Below are positions 25,354-39,100 of a stretch of DNA of 64,000 nt, piece by piece. The notes beneath the pieces are model-generated. The model was not told the origin of the DNA. It did no database searches and was given only the letters and a program-made list of their open reading frames with translations. Made by a program: the position numbers and the translations under genes. Every line of letters starts with the position of its first letter. The stretch's first letter is position 1. Source of the DNA: Temnothorax longispinosus. Taxonomy: Eukaryota; Arthropoda; Insecta; Hymenoptera; Formicidae. The stretch covers positions 11,510,433 through 11,574,432 of the forward strand of contig NC_092358.1 in the NCBI RefSeq assembly GCF_030848805.1. Direction: 5' to 3'.

Positions 25354-26206
25354 ACGCTACTTTAGATTTTTAATCGCAATTAATAAATCGCATAAAAAAC
25401 GTGCGCGGCGGTCGCCCGGCAAGAAGCAACAGGTTTCGATTAAATGACATTCTTCGCGATGATGGCAAGTAAAATATCGATTACCGTTTGAAAGTAGCTG
25501 AGCGGAGAGTTAGAGGGATACGCGGGCACAGGAAGCTGCAGATCGCGCGTACAAACGTAAATCACGAACGACGAGTTACTGCACTTTGATCGGTGGATCA
25601 AAGTTTGGGATATTCCAAATTATTCGCGGGACACCTTGCCTTTGATTTAGGGACGCCCGAGTGCGGTAGGATTGAACGCCGATCGCCGGAACACATTCGT
25701 TATCGCCGCCAGGATGCCCGAGGGACACGGTAATAACTTCAATCATTCGCAACAAAAGTGCATCGGTAAGCGCACGGTAAATCGGAGAGAAGTGTGCGTC
25801 GGATGCCAAAAGTTCTATTTATTACCTCCGCCTTTTTAAAGTTCAATTTCCCAAAAAATCATTTCCTCATTCTCGATTTCTTATAACTTTAAAATCACCG
25901 ACACTTAAATTCGAAAAGTATTTGTTAAGGAAAAATCACCCGCGAACTGCGATAAAGCGATACGTCTGCGAAGTTTCTCTAGGCACTTTAGTGACACGCC
26001 TCATGTGTGTGCTGTGAATATGATTCGATACTTCCCGCATGAGAGTGTCGGTGCTGTCGTTATTCGTATCGCTGCATCTAGGTCGTAATTTCCGAGACTG
26101 TTGACAGACAGACAGCGCACGAACGGAAACGCCAGAAACACGATGCGGTTTCGTTACCGAAAGTCAGAGGATGAAGAGAGCGACAAAGAGGAGGAGGGGG
26201 GCGGAG

Positions 26207-26211
<5 letters not shown>

Positions 26212-26247
<36 letters not shown>
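26212..26247. repeat. (GA)n microsatellite
   Basis: About 17 GA units preceded by a GAGGAGG purine tract from 26168. Confidence 0.95.
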
Positions 26248-26249
<2 letters not shown>

Positions 26250-26757
26250 TTCATGGCTTCTGAGCGTACTGCAGATCGCATATTCCAGTTTGTACACACG
26301 TCCACAGATCGGACGGCTATGAAAATCCGTGAATCAGATATTAACCCCGGAAATCTAGGTCTCACCCTAGATCTAATTCGTTCGAAAAGTGTAATACCTA
26401 CAATAATAATCTTAATAATTTTAAGTATATTACATAAGTTGTTTATCACGAACACAGACAGTAGGAATTATTAGCTGTTCGCAAGACTTTTGTCGGGAAA
26501 AATTTTCACCTTTGGCAAAATTTTCGAATAATTTATCAATAAATTTCTTTTTCATGAAAATTGCCGCAACAATGTTTTAATTGCTTGATTCGTTATGTAT
26601 CTCGATACCTCCATTGATTTCCCACACGCTGTCAATTTGCTCGTATGGAGTGATCACTTTTTGCCTCTCCGCATACCAGCTTAGCTTAACGATGTGGCAT
26701 TTAATTACTGGCCGATAGTTTAAATTAACACATCTGAACCGCCGAGAAGCAAGAATT

Positions 26758-26790
<33 letters not shown>

Positions 26791-26800
26791 AAGGGAGGGG
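26758..26800. repeat. (GA)n plus G-run
   Basis: About 12 GA units running into nine G residues and AAGGGAGGGGG. The G-rich end could form a G-quadruplex-like structure; that part is inference. Confidence 0.9.
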
Positions 26801-29466
26801 GCGGAGATTGACGAATCGTGCGATATCCATCACTTCGGCACTGCGAGACAGGCGTTAATTGAAATCTGACCAGTTTTAAGCGCAGACACAGTTTAGCCGA
26901 TCAATTAAATCGTAATTGCAAAACGAGACAATAGGGAAGCACACAAATGAGAAATCGGATATTTTTTTGAAACGCATGATATCTGACATAATATTGATTA
27001 TATAGTATTGTATCCGTTACAGAAAGACAAAGATATGTGATTATTGTGAGAGAAAAAAGTATAGGTACGAAAATTATGAGCGTGTTCGGCGAAAGACGTC
27101 GAAAGAACATAAAAATTTATAAAAGTAAAGAAAGAGACAATAAAGAAGTAAGATATAGATAAATAAAAAACATAAAAATGCGTTTTTATTTAATGTGATA
27201 TGAAAAGCTTTCATAAAACATTTACTGTTTTAATAATTTTTAAACATTGAGATAAAAATAATAAAAACTTAGTAAAATAACAGTCTAAAATTAGTATAGT
27301 CAACGTTCAATTTTAACATTTATTTTATTAAATGTGTCTTTTCGATATTTTGCTGAAAAATATTTGCTGAAAATAATATTGCTTTTGTGACAATTATGTC
27401 ACACTTTATCGCGAAAATTCGGCACGTATGTACATAGTCAACGACTAAAATATGTCTGGTAAAGAGTATATATTGCCGCGAACAACATGACCTCTCCATT
27501 TTCGTCGTCCACCCCATTATCTCGTTTAACTCTCATCCTCCTTCCGAGAAAATAAAAAGAGAATCGGAATGGCGAAGGATCCCTGCAAGAGTTGTCGTTT
27601 CGTATCGCCGCTCGTTTATATCGGCTCGTTTGCAACAGCGTATAGCTGAAATTTTTAGACCCTTCAGTTGTAACGCACACAAGGTTCTCATTTCTTCTTA
27701 CTATTAATATTTCTTATCTTTTTAAATATATCCGGTAAATATAAAATATTTTAAATAACGTAAAAAAAAAATGAAGTTATATCCCCTGCAAAATAAGTAT
27801 GTATGTAAAGAAAGCACATTACATTAAACAATCATAATGTGATTTGATATTTAAATAAACTCATCCTAATTAAAAATTTCCTGTTAATCTTATTTTTCTC
27901 CTCTGTAGTAAAAATAGCTGCAAAAGGATACTATATAATTGTCATTATTGCTTCATTTATTTTTGCAATTAGTATATAGATACGTCCCTGGTTTCTGGTT
28001 TTTTTTCACGAGTGCGGCTCGCATCTCGTTTCGCCGCTTCGAGACGTTTAATCGGCTGGTCGCCTGATTAACGCGAGACGCTTTAGGCACGCGGCTTCAC
28101 CGCGAGATAAGGATAAGTTGTCGCATTCCGTGTCCAGGGTTTCGTATACCTTTGTTTCTTCTCGGTACAAATTAATCGAGATAAGACGAAGCGCAGAACA
28201 CGTTGGTGCCGCAAACGGGGAATTTAGCGGAGGTGTTTCGCGGCGAATTTCAAGGAAATTGCACGATTCACGTAGAAATTTAACGGTGACGTGCGAAGAA
28301 AAATAGTCGTCTCGTTGACGCGCGGAATGAAAGAGAGAATGAGAGAAAGGAAAAACGTTCAACAAATTCATCGATATCGGTATCTGAGAAGCACATTTTT
28401 TTTTTCAGGACGCAACGAGAACCGGGGATAAACGTTTCTTGGGTGATTAAAAGAATTTTCGACGAAGGGACTTTTTTTTGAGGAGCTTTCAAGCAAGTTA
28501 AGTTCGGCGTTAAGACGGCGGCTTTCGCGACGTCCTATACATAATATAAACGGAAAACGCTCTCGCGTTTATGCGCAGCTTCGCGTTGCGGAAGCCGAAC
28601 AAACGTTGTAAAAGTGTCGTAAAAATTTCAAGCCGATCCGAACTTACTCGCCTCGCTCGGACTGCGACGCACGTAGTTGGACAAACTACTACGGCGCAAG
28701 AGACCCTCGGAAGTTTCGCCGAAAGTTTACATCAGGAGATAACTTTGTACAACGTGTGTGATGCGACGCGAAAAGTTTGTGATTTTTAATCTATGAGCGC
28801 GCGCGCCAGTACAGGGAGCGGTGCGGCGCTTCGTCGACGTCTTTTTGTCCCGTACGTATGTACGTCGTCGCCGCCGCCGCCGCTTTTCTTCATCCTTTCG
28901 ACGAAAAAGCGCGGCCCGGCTTTTCATCTCGCGCGAAAGAAACGAGCGAGTGCATCCAGTCGGAAAGCGCGCGCGTTGCTGCACTTTGTGCTGTGCTACG
29001 TCCTGAATTTTTCAAAACTCCGCGCTCTATCGCGCGGGGCGTCGCGATAAAATAAAGTAGAGTGGCTCGACTATATACGGCGCCAAACGAAGCGGCGTGG
29101 AACAAATTGCATCGCGGCAAAATCGAAACGTTTGATTTTTCGCTGTTGTGACGTCAACGCGTATCTTGTCGAAAGAGTTGATGAAAATTTCATCGTGTTG
29201 TCTTCATTCTTTAACAAAATTCTTCCGGGAGAGATTAAGCCGAAATAACGGTAGTACTAATATGCAATCACGAGGGGAGGGAAAGTTAATTATCTTAATT
29301 GAAAGTATGCAACTTGAGGGGGGTATTCATTGTTGCCACGCACACACTCTTACTCCTCTTTTTCGGTCTTCGTCTCATACCAGAGGAATGTACGCGGACT
29401 TGTGTGCGGCATCGACCGGGCGGTTCGCTCTCTTGTACCGGAATTAAGTTGTCGAGAGATAGAACC

Positions 29467-29506
29467 GGAGAGAGAGACAGAGACAGAGACAGAGAAAGAG
29501 AGAAAG
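29467..29506. repeat. (GACAGA)n/GA purine-rich repeat
   Basis: Interrupted GAGA and ACAGAG units. They cause Arg/Glu- and Ser/Leu-rich spurious ORFs on the two strands. Confidence 0.8.
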
Positions 29507-30232
29507 TCGGTGTTATCGCGACATGCGGATCGTGGCATGTGCGCCCACCTGCACCAGCGCGGTGCCGTAGCATTAGCTCCGATCGTCGAGATGCATTGAG
29601 AATGTATCCGTATATGCGAATCGAACAACGGGACGGCGCGGCGCGGCGTCGTTAGAATCACCGCGAAATTCTCTTCTCCGTTTTCTACGAAGAGTATACG
29701 CGAGCAGATTTTTGTTATTTATCGAATGCGCGGTGAAGATGAAATTCAATGATAAATAATGAAACAAGATACTAATAACGTAAAGGTATATTAAAGATAT
29801 ACGGTAAAATAACAAATACGTCCACATTTCTCCTCTAATGTTTCCGTTCGACGTTAACGTTCGCGGTTAGCAATCTCGCTCGTCACCGTGAAATTTCCGG
29901 CGACGAAGAACGACGATTCGCAAACCGTGCAATTTCTCGCCGGTTAAAGTACACGGTTCCTCTCTTGGTATTCCAGCCGATATATCGGCATACACATCGA
30001 TCGGTGCTTCCGCTCGATAACTCGTCGAAGAGAAAGAGAGAGAGAAGGTAGGTAGCTTGTGGATTTCGCTAAGCTGTCAGGCTAAATCAACCGGGGCACC
30101 TATGCTCGTGCTATACCATTTCGTGCTGTATATATGTTACTTTGCGCAGCTCCCGCGAGGCTTCCCCTCGTTCTATCGATACGATACGATCGATAGGGAC
30201 TTCGACCACCGGGTCCTATAAACGTCCGTTCG

Positions 30233-30277
30233 TGGCGGCGACGTCGGCGTCGACGTCGACGGCGGTGGCGGCGGCGA
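30233..30277. repeat. (GGC)n/(GAC)n/(GTC)n cryptic trinucleotide repeat
   Basis: GGCGGCGACGTCGGCGTCGA continuing into GGCGGTGGCGGCGGC, with several internal palindromic GACGTC words. Confidence 0.8.
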
Positions 30278-33200
30278 ACAATTGAATGCGGTCGTGGATG
30301 CAACGGCAACGGCGACTCGGTCGACTCCGATCGACTCGCGAATATGGTAGATTTACACAGGTGGTAAATGTATATCCGCGCCTCGCCATAATGTCGGCTT
30401 TCGTTCCCGCGAGCACGGCGGGACCACCACCCGGGTGTCCGTTCTCGTTATGATCGCACAGGCCGATCGGGATCGGATGCGCGAATTCCACACGCTTACC
30501 GTCGATTCCCGACGCCGACGCCGCGCCGCGCGGTACGGTGTCGGATCACCGATAACGTAATCGCGCGGGATGTACAGGATGCGTTTCGTCAGGTTCACGC
30601 GGCAAACCGAAGAGTAATGATAGCGCACGGTCGCTCGGTTATCCTTCGCTTTGTTTCTCAACGCTATCGCGTTTCGCCGTTGCGACAGCGAATGGGCATT
30701 ACCTAATTTAAGTTAGTTTTTTTCATCCACTTATATGTACAAGATGTGTGTTAATCGTATATTTGTTTTTCTAGCAGCAATAATTTTCTATTTAAGACAG
30801 AAAAACAAATTTATGTTTTGAAGAGTTCTTTTTCTTGAAAAAATTCACTGCAATTATCATTCATGTTTGATCTGCGATCAGCTGCGAGACAAATTAAGTC
30901 GCTTGCGATCGGAGCGAGATCGTTTTCTTTGAGATCCTGGCGGTGCAAAAAACAGTCGCGAATACGAATGTGTGACGGAATCTAAGTGCGTGTGTTCTTC
31001 GCGTGTCCTGTTCTGGTTCTGCGTGGAACGGTGGAACCCGCAATTAGAAGCGATGGCGCAAGGATTAATCGAACGGCAATAATTACAGAGCGCGTCCTGT
31101 CCGAGAATCTCTTTAATTCGCGCCGTGGCATAACTCGATGAATCTTGTCGCGGCCGTCGTCCGTCATCTCTTTCTCCCCGGCTCGGGCAGCGTAAGTAAC
31201 GCCGCTAGTAGTAACATTGTGGCGGTCTCACGAGCGACTCGAAACCAATTAACCGACCGCTCCGCCTGCCCGGTCGGAATCCGCGATCGTCGACAATCAG
31301 CAATTAATCAAAGGGCGGAAAGCTTCGCTATTGGGACAGCGTGGAATTAGAAATTGAAGGAGACAGCAGGAGAAAGCGAAGGGAAACGCATTTTATTTCA
31401 GAGAATAAAAACAGCCTGCGATATTTATAAATATCTGTTTTAAAAAGTGTATAAAGTGCGAAACACAAAGACTATTTAGTTTGTCTGCAAATTTTGAAGA
31501 AAATTCAATCTCTTCTATATGCTGCGCCAAATTTTTTAAAATAATTTAACCAAGTTTCTACTGTTACCTATTTTCAAGCTCGCAGATGAGTTTGCGTGCG
31601 GCGAAATACAATATTACGACTTTGAAATAAAATCGCCATCAGATTTAATAACGGAAAAAGATACGAATACCCATTTCACAAAGCAAAAGTGCAAGAATAA
31701 ATACACATGTTGATCCATATGACATACGTATATGACGATGACGTATTTGCGCGAGCTGAAACGCATACTTAAGACACGCAGTCTTTGTAATTACGTCTGA
31801 CAACGACAGGAATTATAAGCGCCTTTCACCGCATCTCACAGATGCAATGTACCCTCTAGATATACGATTCAATCGGGCTCGGTGCGATTTTACGCTTTAT
31901 CTAAAAAGGCGCGCGTTCGCAAAAATATATAATTGCGCGTACAATCCTGAATGACAACGAGCGAATAATGGCGCGGAACTGAGAGCGATATTCTGCGTTT
32001 CACGCGGCACCGAGAATATTGATGCGAACGATCGATATGAATTTTTTAACATAATGATTTTGTAACGTCGATTTATCCGGGATCAGCCATGACTGTGCCG
32101 TGCATCTTAACTCTTCTCATTGTCAGTCACTTAGCTTAGCGTGATTAATCTCCGGACAATTGTTACCGGTGGATCATACTTTTTTTCCGTTACGATTATC
32201 AGCGAGTTCTCTTTCTCTCTCGCCGGATTGTAAGCGATACTCTTATTTTTCGCAGAGACGCGAATTGTCCATTTTCATCTCAGATATTTTGATTCACCTT
32301 TCCGATATATGAGAGCCCGTTTCTTCTTCTTCTTCTTTTTACGAACTGAAATTTTATTTCGCATAATTGTTCGTTTTCTACTGTCGCGTGACGAATTATA
32401 ATATTTCATATAAACGTCAGCCGTCGCTATTTCACTTATCATCAATTTTATCTCCAGCAAGATAAATGCTTTTTGTCATTATTGGTGTTGGTATAGTCAT
32501 ATAAAAAACAGCTATATCTTTGACAAGTTTATCCTTTATCCTTTACAAGTTATGCTTTTCTTTTTTAAATTAAATTCGTCTGAGTAAACTGTTATTTTGC
32601 TGGATGTATCATGTAATTTGTTTCAACAAAAGTTGAAAGGTCTACCGTAAAAAAGGGAAATATTTTCTACAGTCTCGCGTTAGACCCTTTCGATAATTTA
32701 TCCCGAAGTTGGCTACATCTGTCAATAATCAGCCAATAAAACGACGTCGGCCGGTCGGCAGAGTTTTCTTCACGATATAGTCTTTGTGACGGGCGTAAAA
32801 GTGCGCTGAAAAATGACCGGCAATTTAGTTCAGTAGAATGATAAATGCGTCAAGGCGGATACACGTCGTTCGCTGCAACATAGCCGATAGCAAACGAGCC
32901 GCTTTTCGCGAGCCGAGGGCGCTTTCGAGGAAGTCAGTAATTAACGTCAGACAGTCGCGTTACGATTATCAGGTAGCTGTTCGTCGACAATCAATAGCGA
33001 TTCTCTCTCCCCTCCTTTCTCTCTCCCTCTCTCTTTCTCTCATACACACACACCCCAATCCACTGTAACGAGCAACAAATGTCTCAGTGCACTTATCGCC
33101 GCGTTGATATTCATAGAACAATCACGGCGGCGCGATCGAGCAGAACGCAATTACCGGCGACGGCCGGAATGAATCTCCCGGCGCGCGAAACGGTGGCGAA

Positions 33201-33711
33201 TACCACTCACTCGTCGCCGGACTCATATTTCCTCGTCGACGAACGACCGTCGGTCGATTTAGAGCCATTTCGTCGCGGGCACCGCCGCGAGCGCTGCGAC
33301 GAAGTGGATCCGGGGACCCGTGGGAGGTTCGGCTGGCCGCGAATATCCGAACGATCTGCTTGGGGAAACTGACTTGAAATTTGATTACCGAGATCCCGAA
33401 TGCCGGAATCGGTATAACTCCGCGGAAAGACGATGACCTCGCTTGATTTTACCGAGGGGGGAAAAAGTCCGATTCCGTCCCCCCGCCATTATCTGGGAGG
33501 ATATCTTCCCAGATTGCAATCGAAGGGCGCGATTGGATATCGGGGAGTCCGGAAGCAAGCCCGCGTGTCTATTAATAATCGATCACTCTCGCGGTCAGCG
33601 AGCATTCGCGGCGACAGAAGTCGAGGAACGAACGCGTTAAACTCCATGCATTCACTTTATTCAAATGCGAATCCGCGTGCATGAGTAATGGACGCCTTTA
33701 TGGATGTGGCG

Positions 33712-33714
<3 letters not shown>

Positions 33715-33784
<70 letters not shown>
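33715..33784. repeat. Long (CA)n microsatellite
   Basis: A 70-bp uninterrupted CA run, the longest pure CA run in the window. It is expected to be highly length-polymorphic. Confidence 0.97.
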
Positions 33785-33785
<1 letters not shown>

Positions 33786-34730
33786 GTGAATTCGTTTCGT
33801 TTTAAATGTTCCCTCCGCGGCACGCGGGAGACACGGGATCATAAGCTCAAAATGAATGGAGAAAATACGGTAAGGGCGGGGGAGGGGGAGAGGAGGCAAA
33901 GTCACGAGATTAATTTCGCGTGATCGATTTTCGAATTTCGGCTTGCCTCTGGGCTCGCGGCTCGCTGTGAATGACTTGCTGACTGAAATTGCAAACACAC
34001 ACCAGCCGTGTGTGTTGCGTGTCACGCTTAATACCGGAACACGGGCGGGATGGAAAGCCGATGAAAATATCGCTCATAAAACATCGGCGGACGCGTCGTC
34101 GATCCACTGCGACGCGTCCAAGCGCTATGCATAAATATGCATTCGATTAAGCGACCTGCGGCAGGGAGACTCGACATTCTCATTATTTCGTCGTGCGCGC
34201 TCGCAAAACAATTATTTTCAGCAGTGGCGTCACCCTCGATGCGCGCCGCGCGCGGCGTGTTCGTGCAATAAAATATATCGCTGTATTACTGATGAACCAG
34301 GTATATTCAGCATGCGTTCGACAATTATAATAATATATCGGTCCGAAGCTTCCGGATGTTACGCGTGCAAGAATAATTAAAGTTTATTTACTAGTTACCT
34401 ACTCAATTACATTGGTATTTAATATGGAGGCAAAATTGATAATTCGATGCCACTTACCCGAGAATATAAAATTCCGGTTAATTAATTCCTATAATAATAT
34501 TTCATTTTTATTTACTTTTAAAGACGAGATATAAACGACACGTTGGAAAGAAACAAGTTAAAATAAACACGTTGCAACGATTAACGTCTGTATCTTATTT
34601 AAGCCCAATGTGCTTCAAGGTTCGTGTTGTGCCAATTCCAACGGCTCATATAACGCTTTATGAGCACGTATTATTACGGCGCAACAGATCGATTCAAAAG
34701 CAGATCAGGCTGGCGTGCGGAAATTCGGAA

Positions 34731-34746
34731 TCTGTCTGTCTGTCTG

Positions 34747-34814
<68 letters not shown>

Positions 34815-34818
34815 CCTC
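34731..34818. repeat. (TCTG)n followed by long (CT)n
   Basis: About four and a half TCTG units run into an approximately 60-bp CT tract that ends in TTTCTCTCCCTCT. Confidence 0.95.
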
Positions 34819-36036
34819 TGATAGTCCATTATCAGGGATGTTTCGCGAGCCCTTTGTTCCAATTTCTATGTCACTATCGTTTCGTTATGTTGCGTTAATT
34901 CATATATAACCGCCGCGTGCATGCAAACCCGCATTTTCGACCACCCTCTAGTTGTGCATTGTGCGAAATGTCGCACGGCATCACACTATGAATGCACGTA
35001 AAACTGCGCGATATCGATCGTAACGTTACAGCGTTACCCACTCATCATCGCGCATATTTTCGTGCGGCTTTATTTCGCGATGCAAAACGACAGCCGAGAA
35101 TCTCATGCGGCACAATAATCGTTCGTAATCACGATAAATGCTACTCTAAATTGAACTTAAGTGTGGCCGTATGTACGCCACAATTTTACATCATACTGCA
35201 ATTAAACCTTCTATTTCCTTTTATTCAAAAAATTTGCTGCGACATGCCGCAATTTGTGACTAACGTGGAAAAAGTTGGTTAAATATCCCGAAACTTACCA
35301 AAGAAACGTTCTCTTGATAAAAATAAAATGCTTATTCTCCTGAAAAAGATTTTCTTAACAGAAAGAAGTACTTTTTACATCCATTTTTCACGTAAAAAAG
35401 TCAAAGAAGGAACGGAAACGGTTTCCACACGAAGGCTCAGAGTAACCTACATGTTTTTGAGATGCCATCGATATGACATATACTTGGACAAATTTCAGCG
35501 TAAATTAAAAATAATTGTATATGTCGAACTCATACGTGCGCCGTCATCACTTGATTCATTCAATCGGCGCGATCGTTTAGAGCAAACAGAAAACAAGTAT
35601 CGACGAGCATCGAACCGATCGCAAGCCGCTGGTTCTCTATTCGGCGATATTTCTTTCCCTCTTCCTAGTAATTCTTACTGAAAGAGAGAGAGAGAGAGTT
35701 TTCTCGGAGGAGGCCCGTTGAGATAAGGAAAAACTCGATGGAGCGGAGCCAAAGTCGGGCGCGGAAAAGCGAGACGGCCGTCAGAAACAAAAGTCGTTCT
35801 CCCTGACAAGAGGAGCGAAAAAGAAAGACGGGAGGTTTGCATGGAAGTAATATCCGGCCACTCCTTTCGTCCCGGCTCGCATTTATATAAGGACGTTACT
35901 CACGTAACACACACAAATACACTGATGCATATACTCAATGTGTAGAAGCGAGTGTATACATTACGCGATGCATCTCAAAGCCGCGTTCGCGTCAGCGAGT
36001 TCGAGGACGTCCTTTAATGTTCCGTTCGCGTCGACA

Positions 36037-36072
36037 ACGACGACGACGACGATAACGACGACGACGACGACG
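36037..36072. repeat. (ACG)n microsatellite
   Basis: About eleven ACG units with one ATA interruption. Confidence 0.9.
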
Positions 36073-36082
36073 GAGTCCCTTC

Positions 36083-36084
<2 letters not shown>

Positions 36085-36141
<57 letters not shown>

Positions 36142-36161
36142 TCTCTCCCCCTCTTTCTCTA
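36085..36161. repeat. (CT)n microsatellite
   Basis: A CT run of about 48 bp decaying into TTTCTC and CCCC words. It is adjacent to the ACG repeat, forming a compound microsatellite. Confidence 0.95.
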
Positions 36162-39100
36162 TTCTCGAAAGGATTCTATTCCCTTCGTCCTCGTCATGCC
36201 ACTCGTCGTTTGCGAGGTCCTTCTTCGGCGGCCTGTAATAATTCCGCGGAAAAGATAGACCTCCCTTTTCCCAGAGGCGGAGAAGAAATCGTGAGAAGAC
36301 CGTCAGATGTTCGGTCTCCGTTCGTCCTCGGCTACCACTGAAGAATCAGGAATTATTGACGCGAGGCGAACTTGCGACTTCCACGGCGCAAAACGTAGCG
36401 ACGCGGACATCGCGGACGCTTCTACCGGAATCGATACGTGGTGCGACAATAAATGTTGAATAATACGTATTAAGCCTTCCTACCGTCCAACGCAACCTTC
36501 GCGCAAGTCATATTTATTCTCCCGGCATTGTACTCTTCCGGCTTTCTCTGGAGTAGAGAAAAAAAGTTTATCTGCATTTTATCTACCTTCTGTCCTCTCT
36601 TACTTTCAATCGACCGCTCAATAAAATATGCCGCGCTCTCCACCGATAGATTCACCGGGACAGCAGGATGCACTTGCGTGTCCACTTGCGCTTCCGCGCA
36701 CTCGCGCTGCTCCTTTTTGTCGGCATGAGCGCGCGACTTAAATGAAGCTTCCTGGCGGTCGAGGAGCGCGCGATAATGCGCGCTGCCCTCACCGGACCCT
36801 TAATCCCTTTGCGACTCCAACACATGTCGATCAGATAATTCCGCGCGTCATCTGGATGAGGCGCAATCATCGATGCGGGTTGAGTATTGGACGCGACTCT
36901 CTCTCTCTCTCTCTCCGTCAGTGAATTCCGTGATTGATCAAAGGCGATGCGAGCGCATAAATCAGTATGCGATATAAAGTTCGCCGGGGTGAAACGCTCG
37001 TATCTGCTTCGATAAATTTGCGAGGGATAAATTGATAACGAGCTGGCAAATAAATAAACAAAAAAAATGTAGTAAACAAGGCGGTAGTAAATAAGGCAAA
37101 TAAAAAAAAATAATCAGGAAAAATAGAGAATAAAATTGAAATAGACAACGTATATAAATTAAATCGCAGCTGTCTGCGGATTTACAGTTGTAAAAAGAAC
37201 ATAAACAAATATCATTTGCAAACAGTAAATATTTATTATGTTAAAGTTAATTTATAAATGAATACGTTGCTAATTAAGATTCATACATTTATGACGCTAC
37301 GTGGAAATATGGAAATTGAAGCGTTAATATCACGCGTGTGGTAAATTCATGAAGCTTGCACCAGCATATCAAATGCAGCGCGATAAATACAATTCGTTGA
37401 AAGTAATAAATCTTTCCCATCATTTAAGCGACGAGTATATTTTCGCGCGTTTTATCGATATATATTTTTCTCCCGCGATTAAAAACTATTCTTCTGATTA
37501 CATCTCCCAGGTTCATTACTGCACCCGAGGCACCCGAAGCTCTCGAACAATCGAGTAAGACCTGAATTTCGACGACGTCGAAAACATTTTCGAGAGACTG
37601 ACTTCAAACATTAATCAATCTTCCTTCTCGGCTATCCTGAAAAACGTATACACAGCTCCATTGCGAGAAACTTCATAATAACGTGAAAACTTTCCGACAC
37701 AAACTCCATAACGGCGCGCAAACTTTCGTCATGTTATATTTCCTTCGCAAGGCAAAAGCCACATATATCCGATATAATCCCGTCTTTTATATAAAAATTT
37801 TAAAAAATATATAATATATATATGTTCATGTTCGAGCTTCTATAAAAAAAATTGATTATGTTAACATAATAATACGATCGATTCCGATACCCGGCATGAG
37901 GCGTCTTATTTCGTGTAAAGTCGATATTTTCCGAGTTATTTGCAAAGAACTGATTTTTGGAATCTTTTGGACCCTCCCCTCCCCGCAACGTAGCGCCTAC
38001 ACGTGGGGACTTTTAATATGTTGAATAGTACCCTAAAACAAGTCTGTTTACAAAGTTTCAGTCCAGTCAGTATTATTTCCTCAAGATTTTGTCATTTTAC
38101 TGGGCTATCAAGATCATACTTGGTTCGACAATGGACTCTGTACCCTGTACAATGGCTGTGCCCTAAAAAAAAGGAAATACGAGACAACGCGAAAATAATA
38201 GCACAGAGGCGAGTCGTACAGATGCATCCTTTAGTCAGTCAGTCGTTTCTCCATTGTTCGCGCGCCTCCATATTTAAGAATTATAAAGTGCCTGGTGGCA
38301 CATAAAGGACGATCGTCCTGCAACATACTCTTGTTGTTCCCTTACATGCGCATTGTGCAGCGTCGTGCACTGCAACAACGAGTTTCACGTAGGACAGCAC
38401 TCGACAGAAGCTACTGTCTGATTCTTGCATAAAGCTACTGAGAGAGACATCTAGATTGCACCTACCATGAACTCTGTATCTTTCAGTATTCAGTATAGTG
38501 TATTTTTCACCCTAATAACAATTATATTAACATATTATCTACTAGTATTACCAAATCTGTGTTTCCTCTGTGTATTTTATAATAAAACGAAATTTAGTCA
38601 AAAAAGAAAATTAGTCATAAAAATTATAGATTAAAAAATGTGGTTTTTAATAGCTAGTTAAAAAAGTTAGATAGTATTTATCGCATCAGATATAACGAGA
38701 TAAGTTGCGTAGAAAGTAAGCTGCGAGGCAGAGTGGTCTGCAGAAGTTCATTACTTTTGCAAAACCCCCAGCCCACGCACTTTCGACTTGCGTCCTCGTG
38801 TAAAGGCGTATTAAGGTACGATCAATTTCGCCGCAGTTGCCGTACCCGCTCAAAGTTTCATATCGCAATCTCGGTTGTATAACAAGCGTCGTGACTGATG
38901 CCCGACGAAGATGTTTCCACGGAGGACACTCGATATATCTAGGCAGGATACGTCGGTCGGCTCGCCTGGGGAACTGTTATTCGCTGAGGTACGCGAGGCA
39001 AGAGATTTATGGCTGCATCCTATCGATTTGCGATATTTCGCGGACCGTATATATATCGTTCGCTTGAAAACAGGTGCACGTCAGTTGCAGGTACAATAAA

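Larger units (their letters stand above)
25354..33714. other. Long non-genic stretch
   Basis: Eight kilobases with no supportable gene. It contains several (GA)n and CGN repeats listed separately, a (TTC)n run at 32321-32336, AT-rich tracts at 27110-27330 and 27690-27990, and GC-rich islands at 28500-29060, 29480-29650 and 30130-30600. Several overlapping ORFs occur in the GC-rich islands (for example 28793-29050, 29299-29655, 30353-30661 minus and 33079-33372 plus). They show no domain and overlap each other in all frames, as expected of chance ORFs in GC-rich DNA. Confidence 0.4.

Noticed and set aside
28075..28110. TTAGGCACGCGG, similar to part of microRNA miR-124
   Set aside because: The seed and remaining mature sequence do not match and no miR-124 hairpin is formed.
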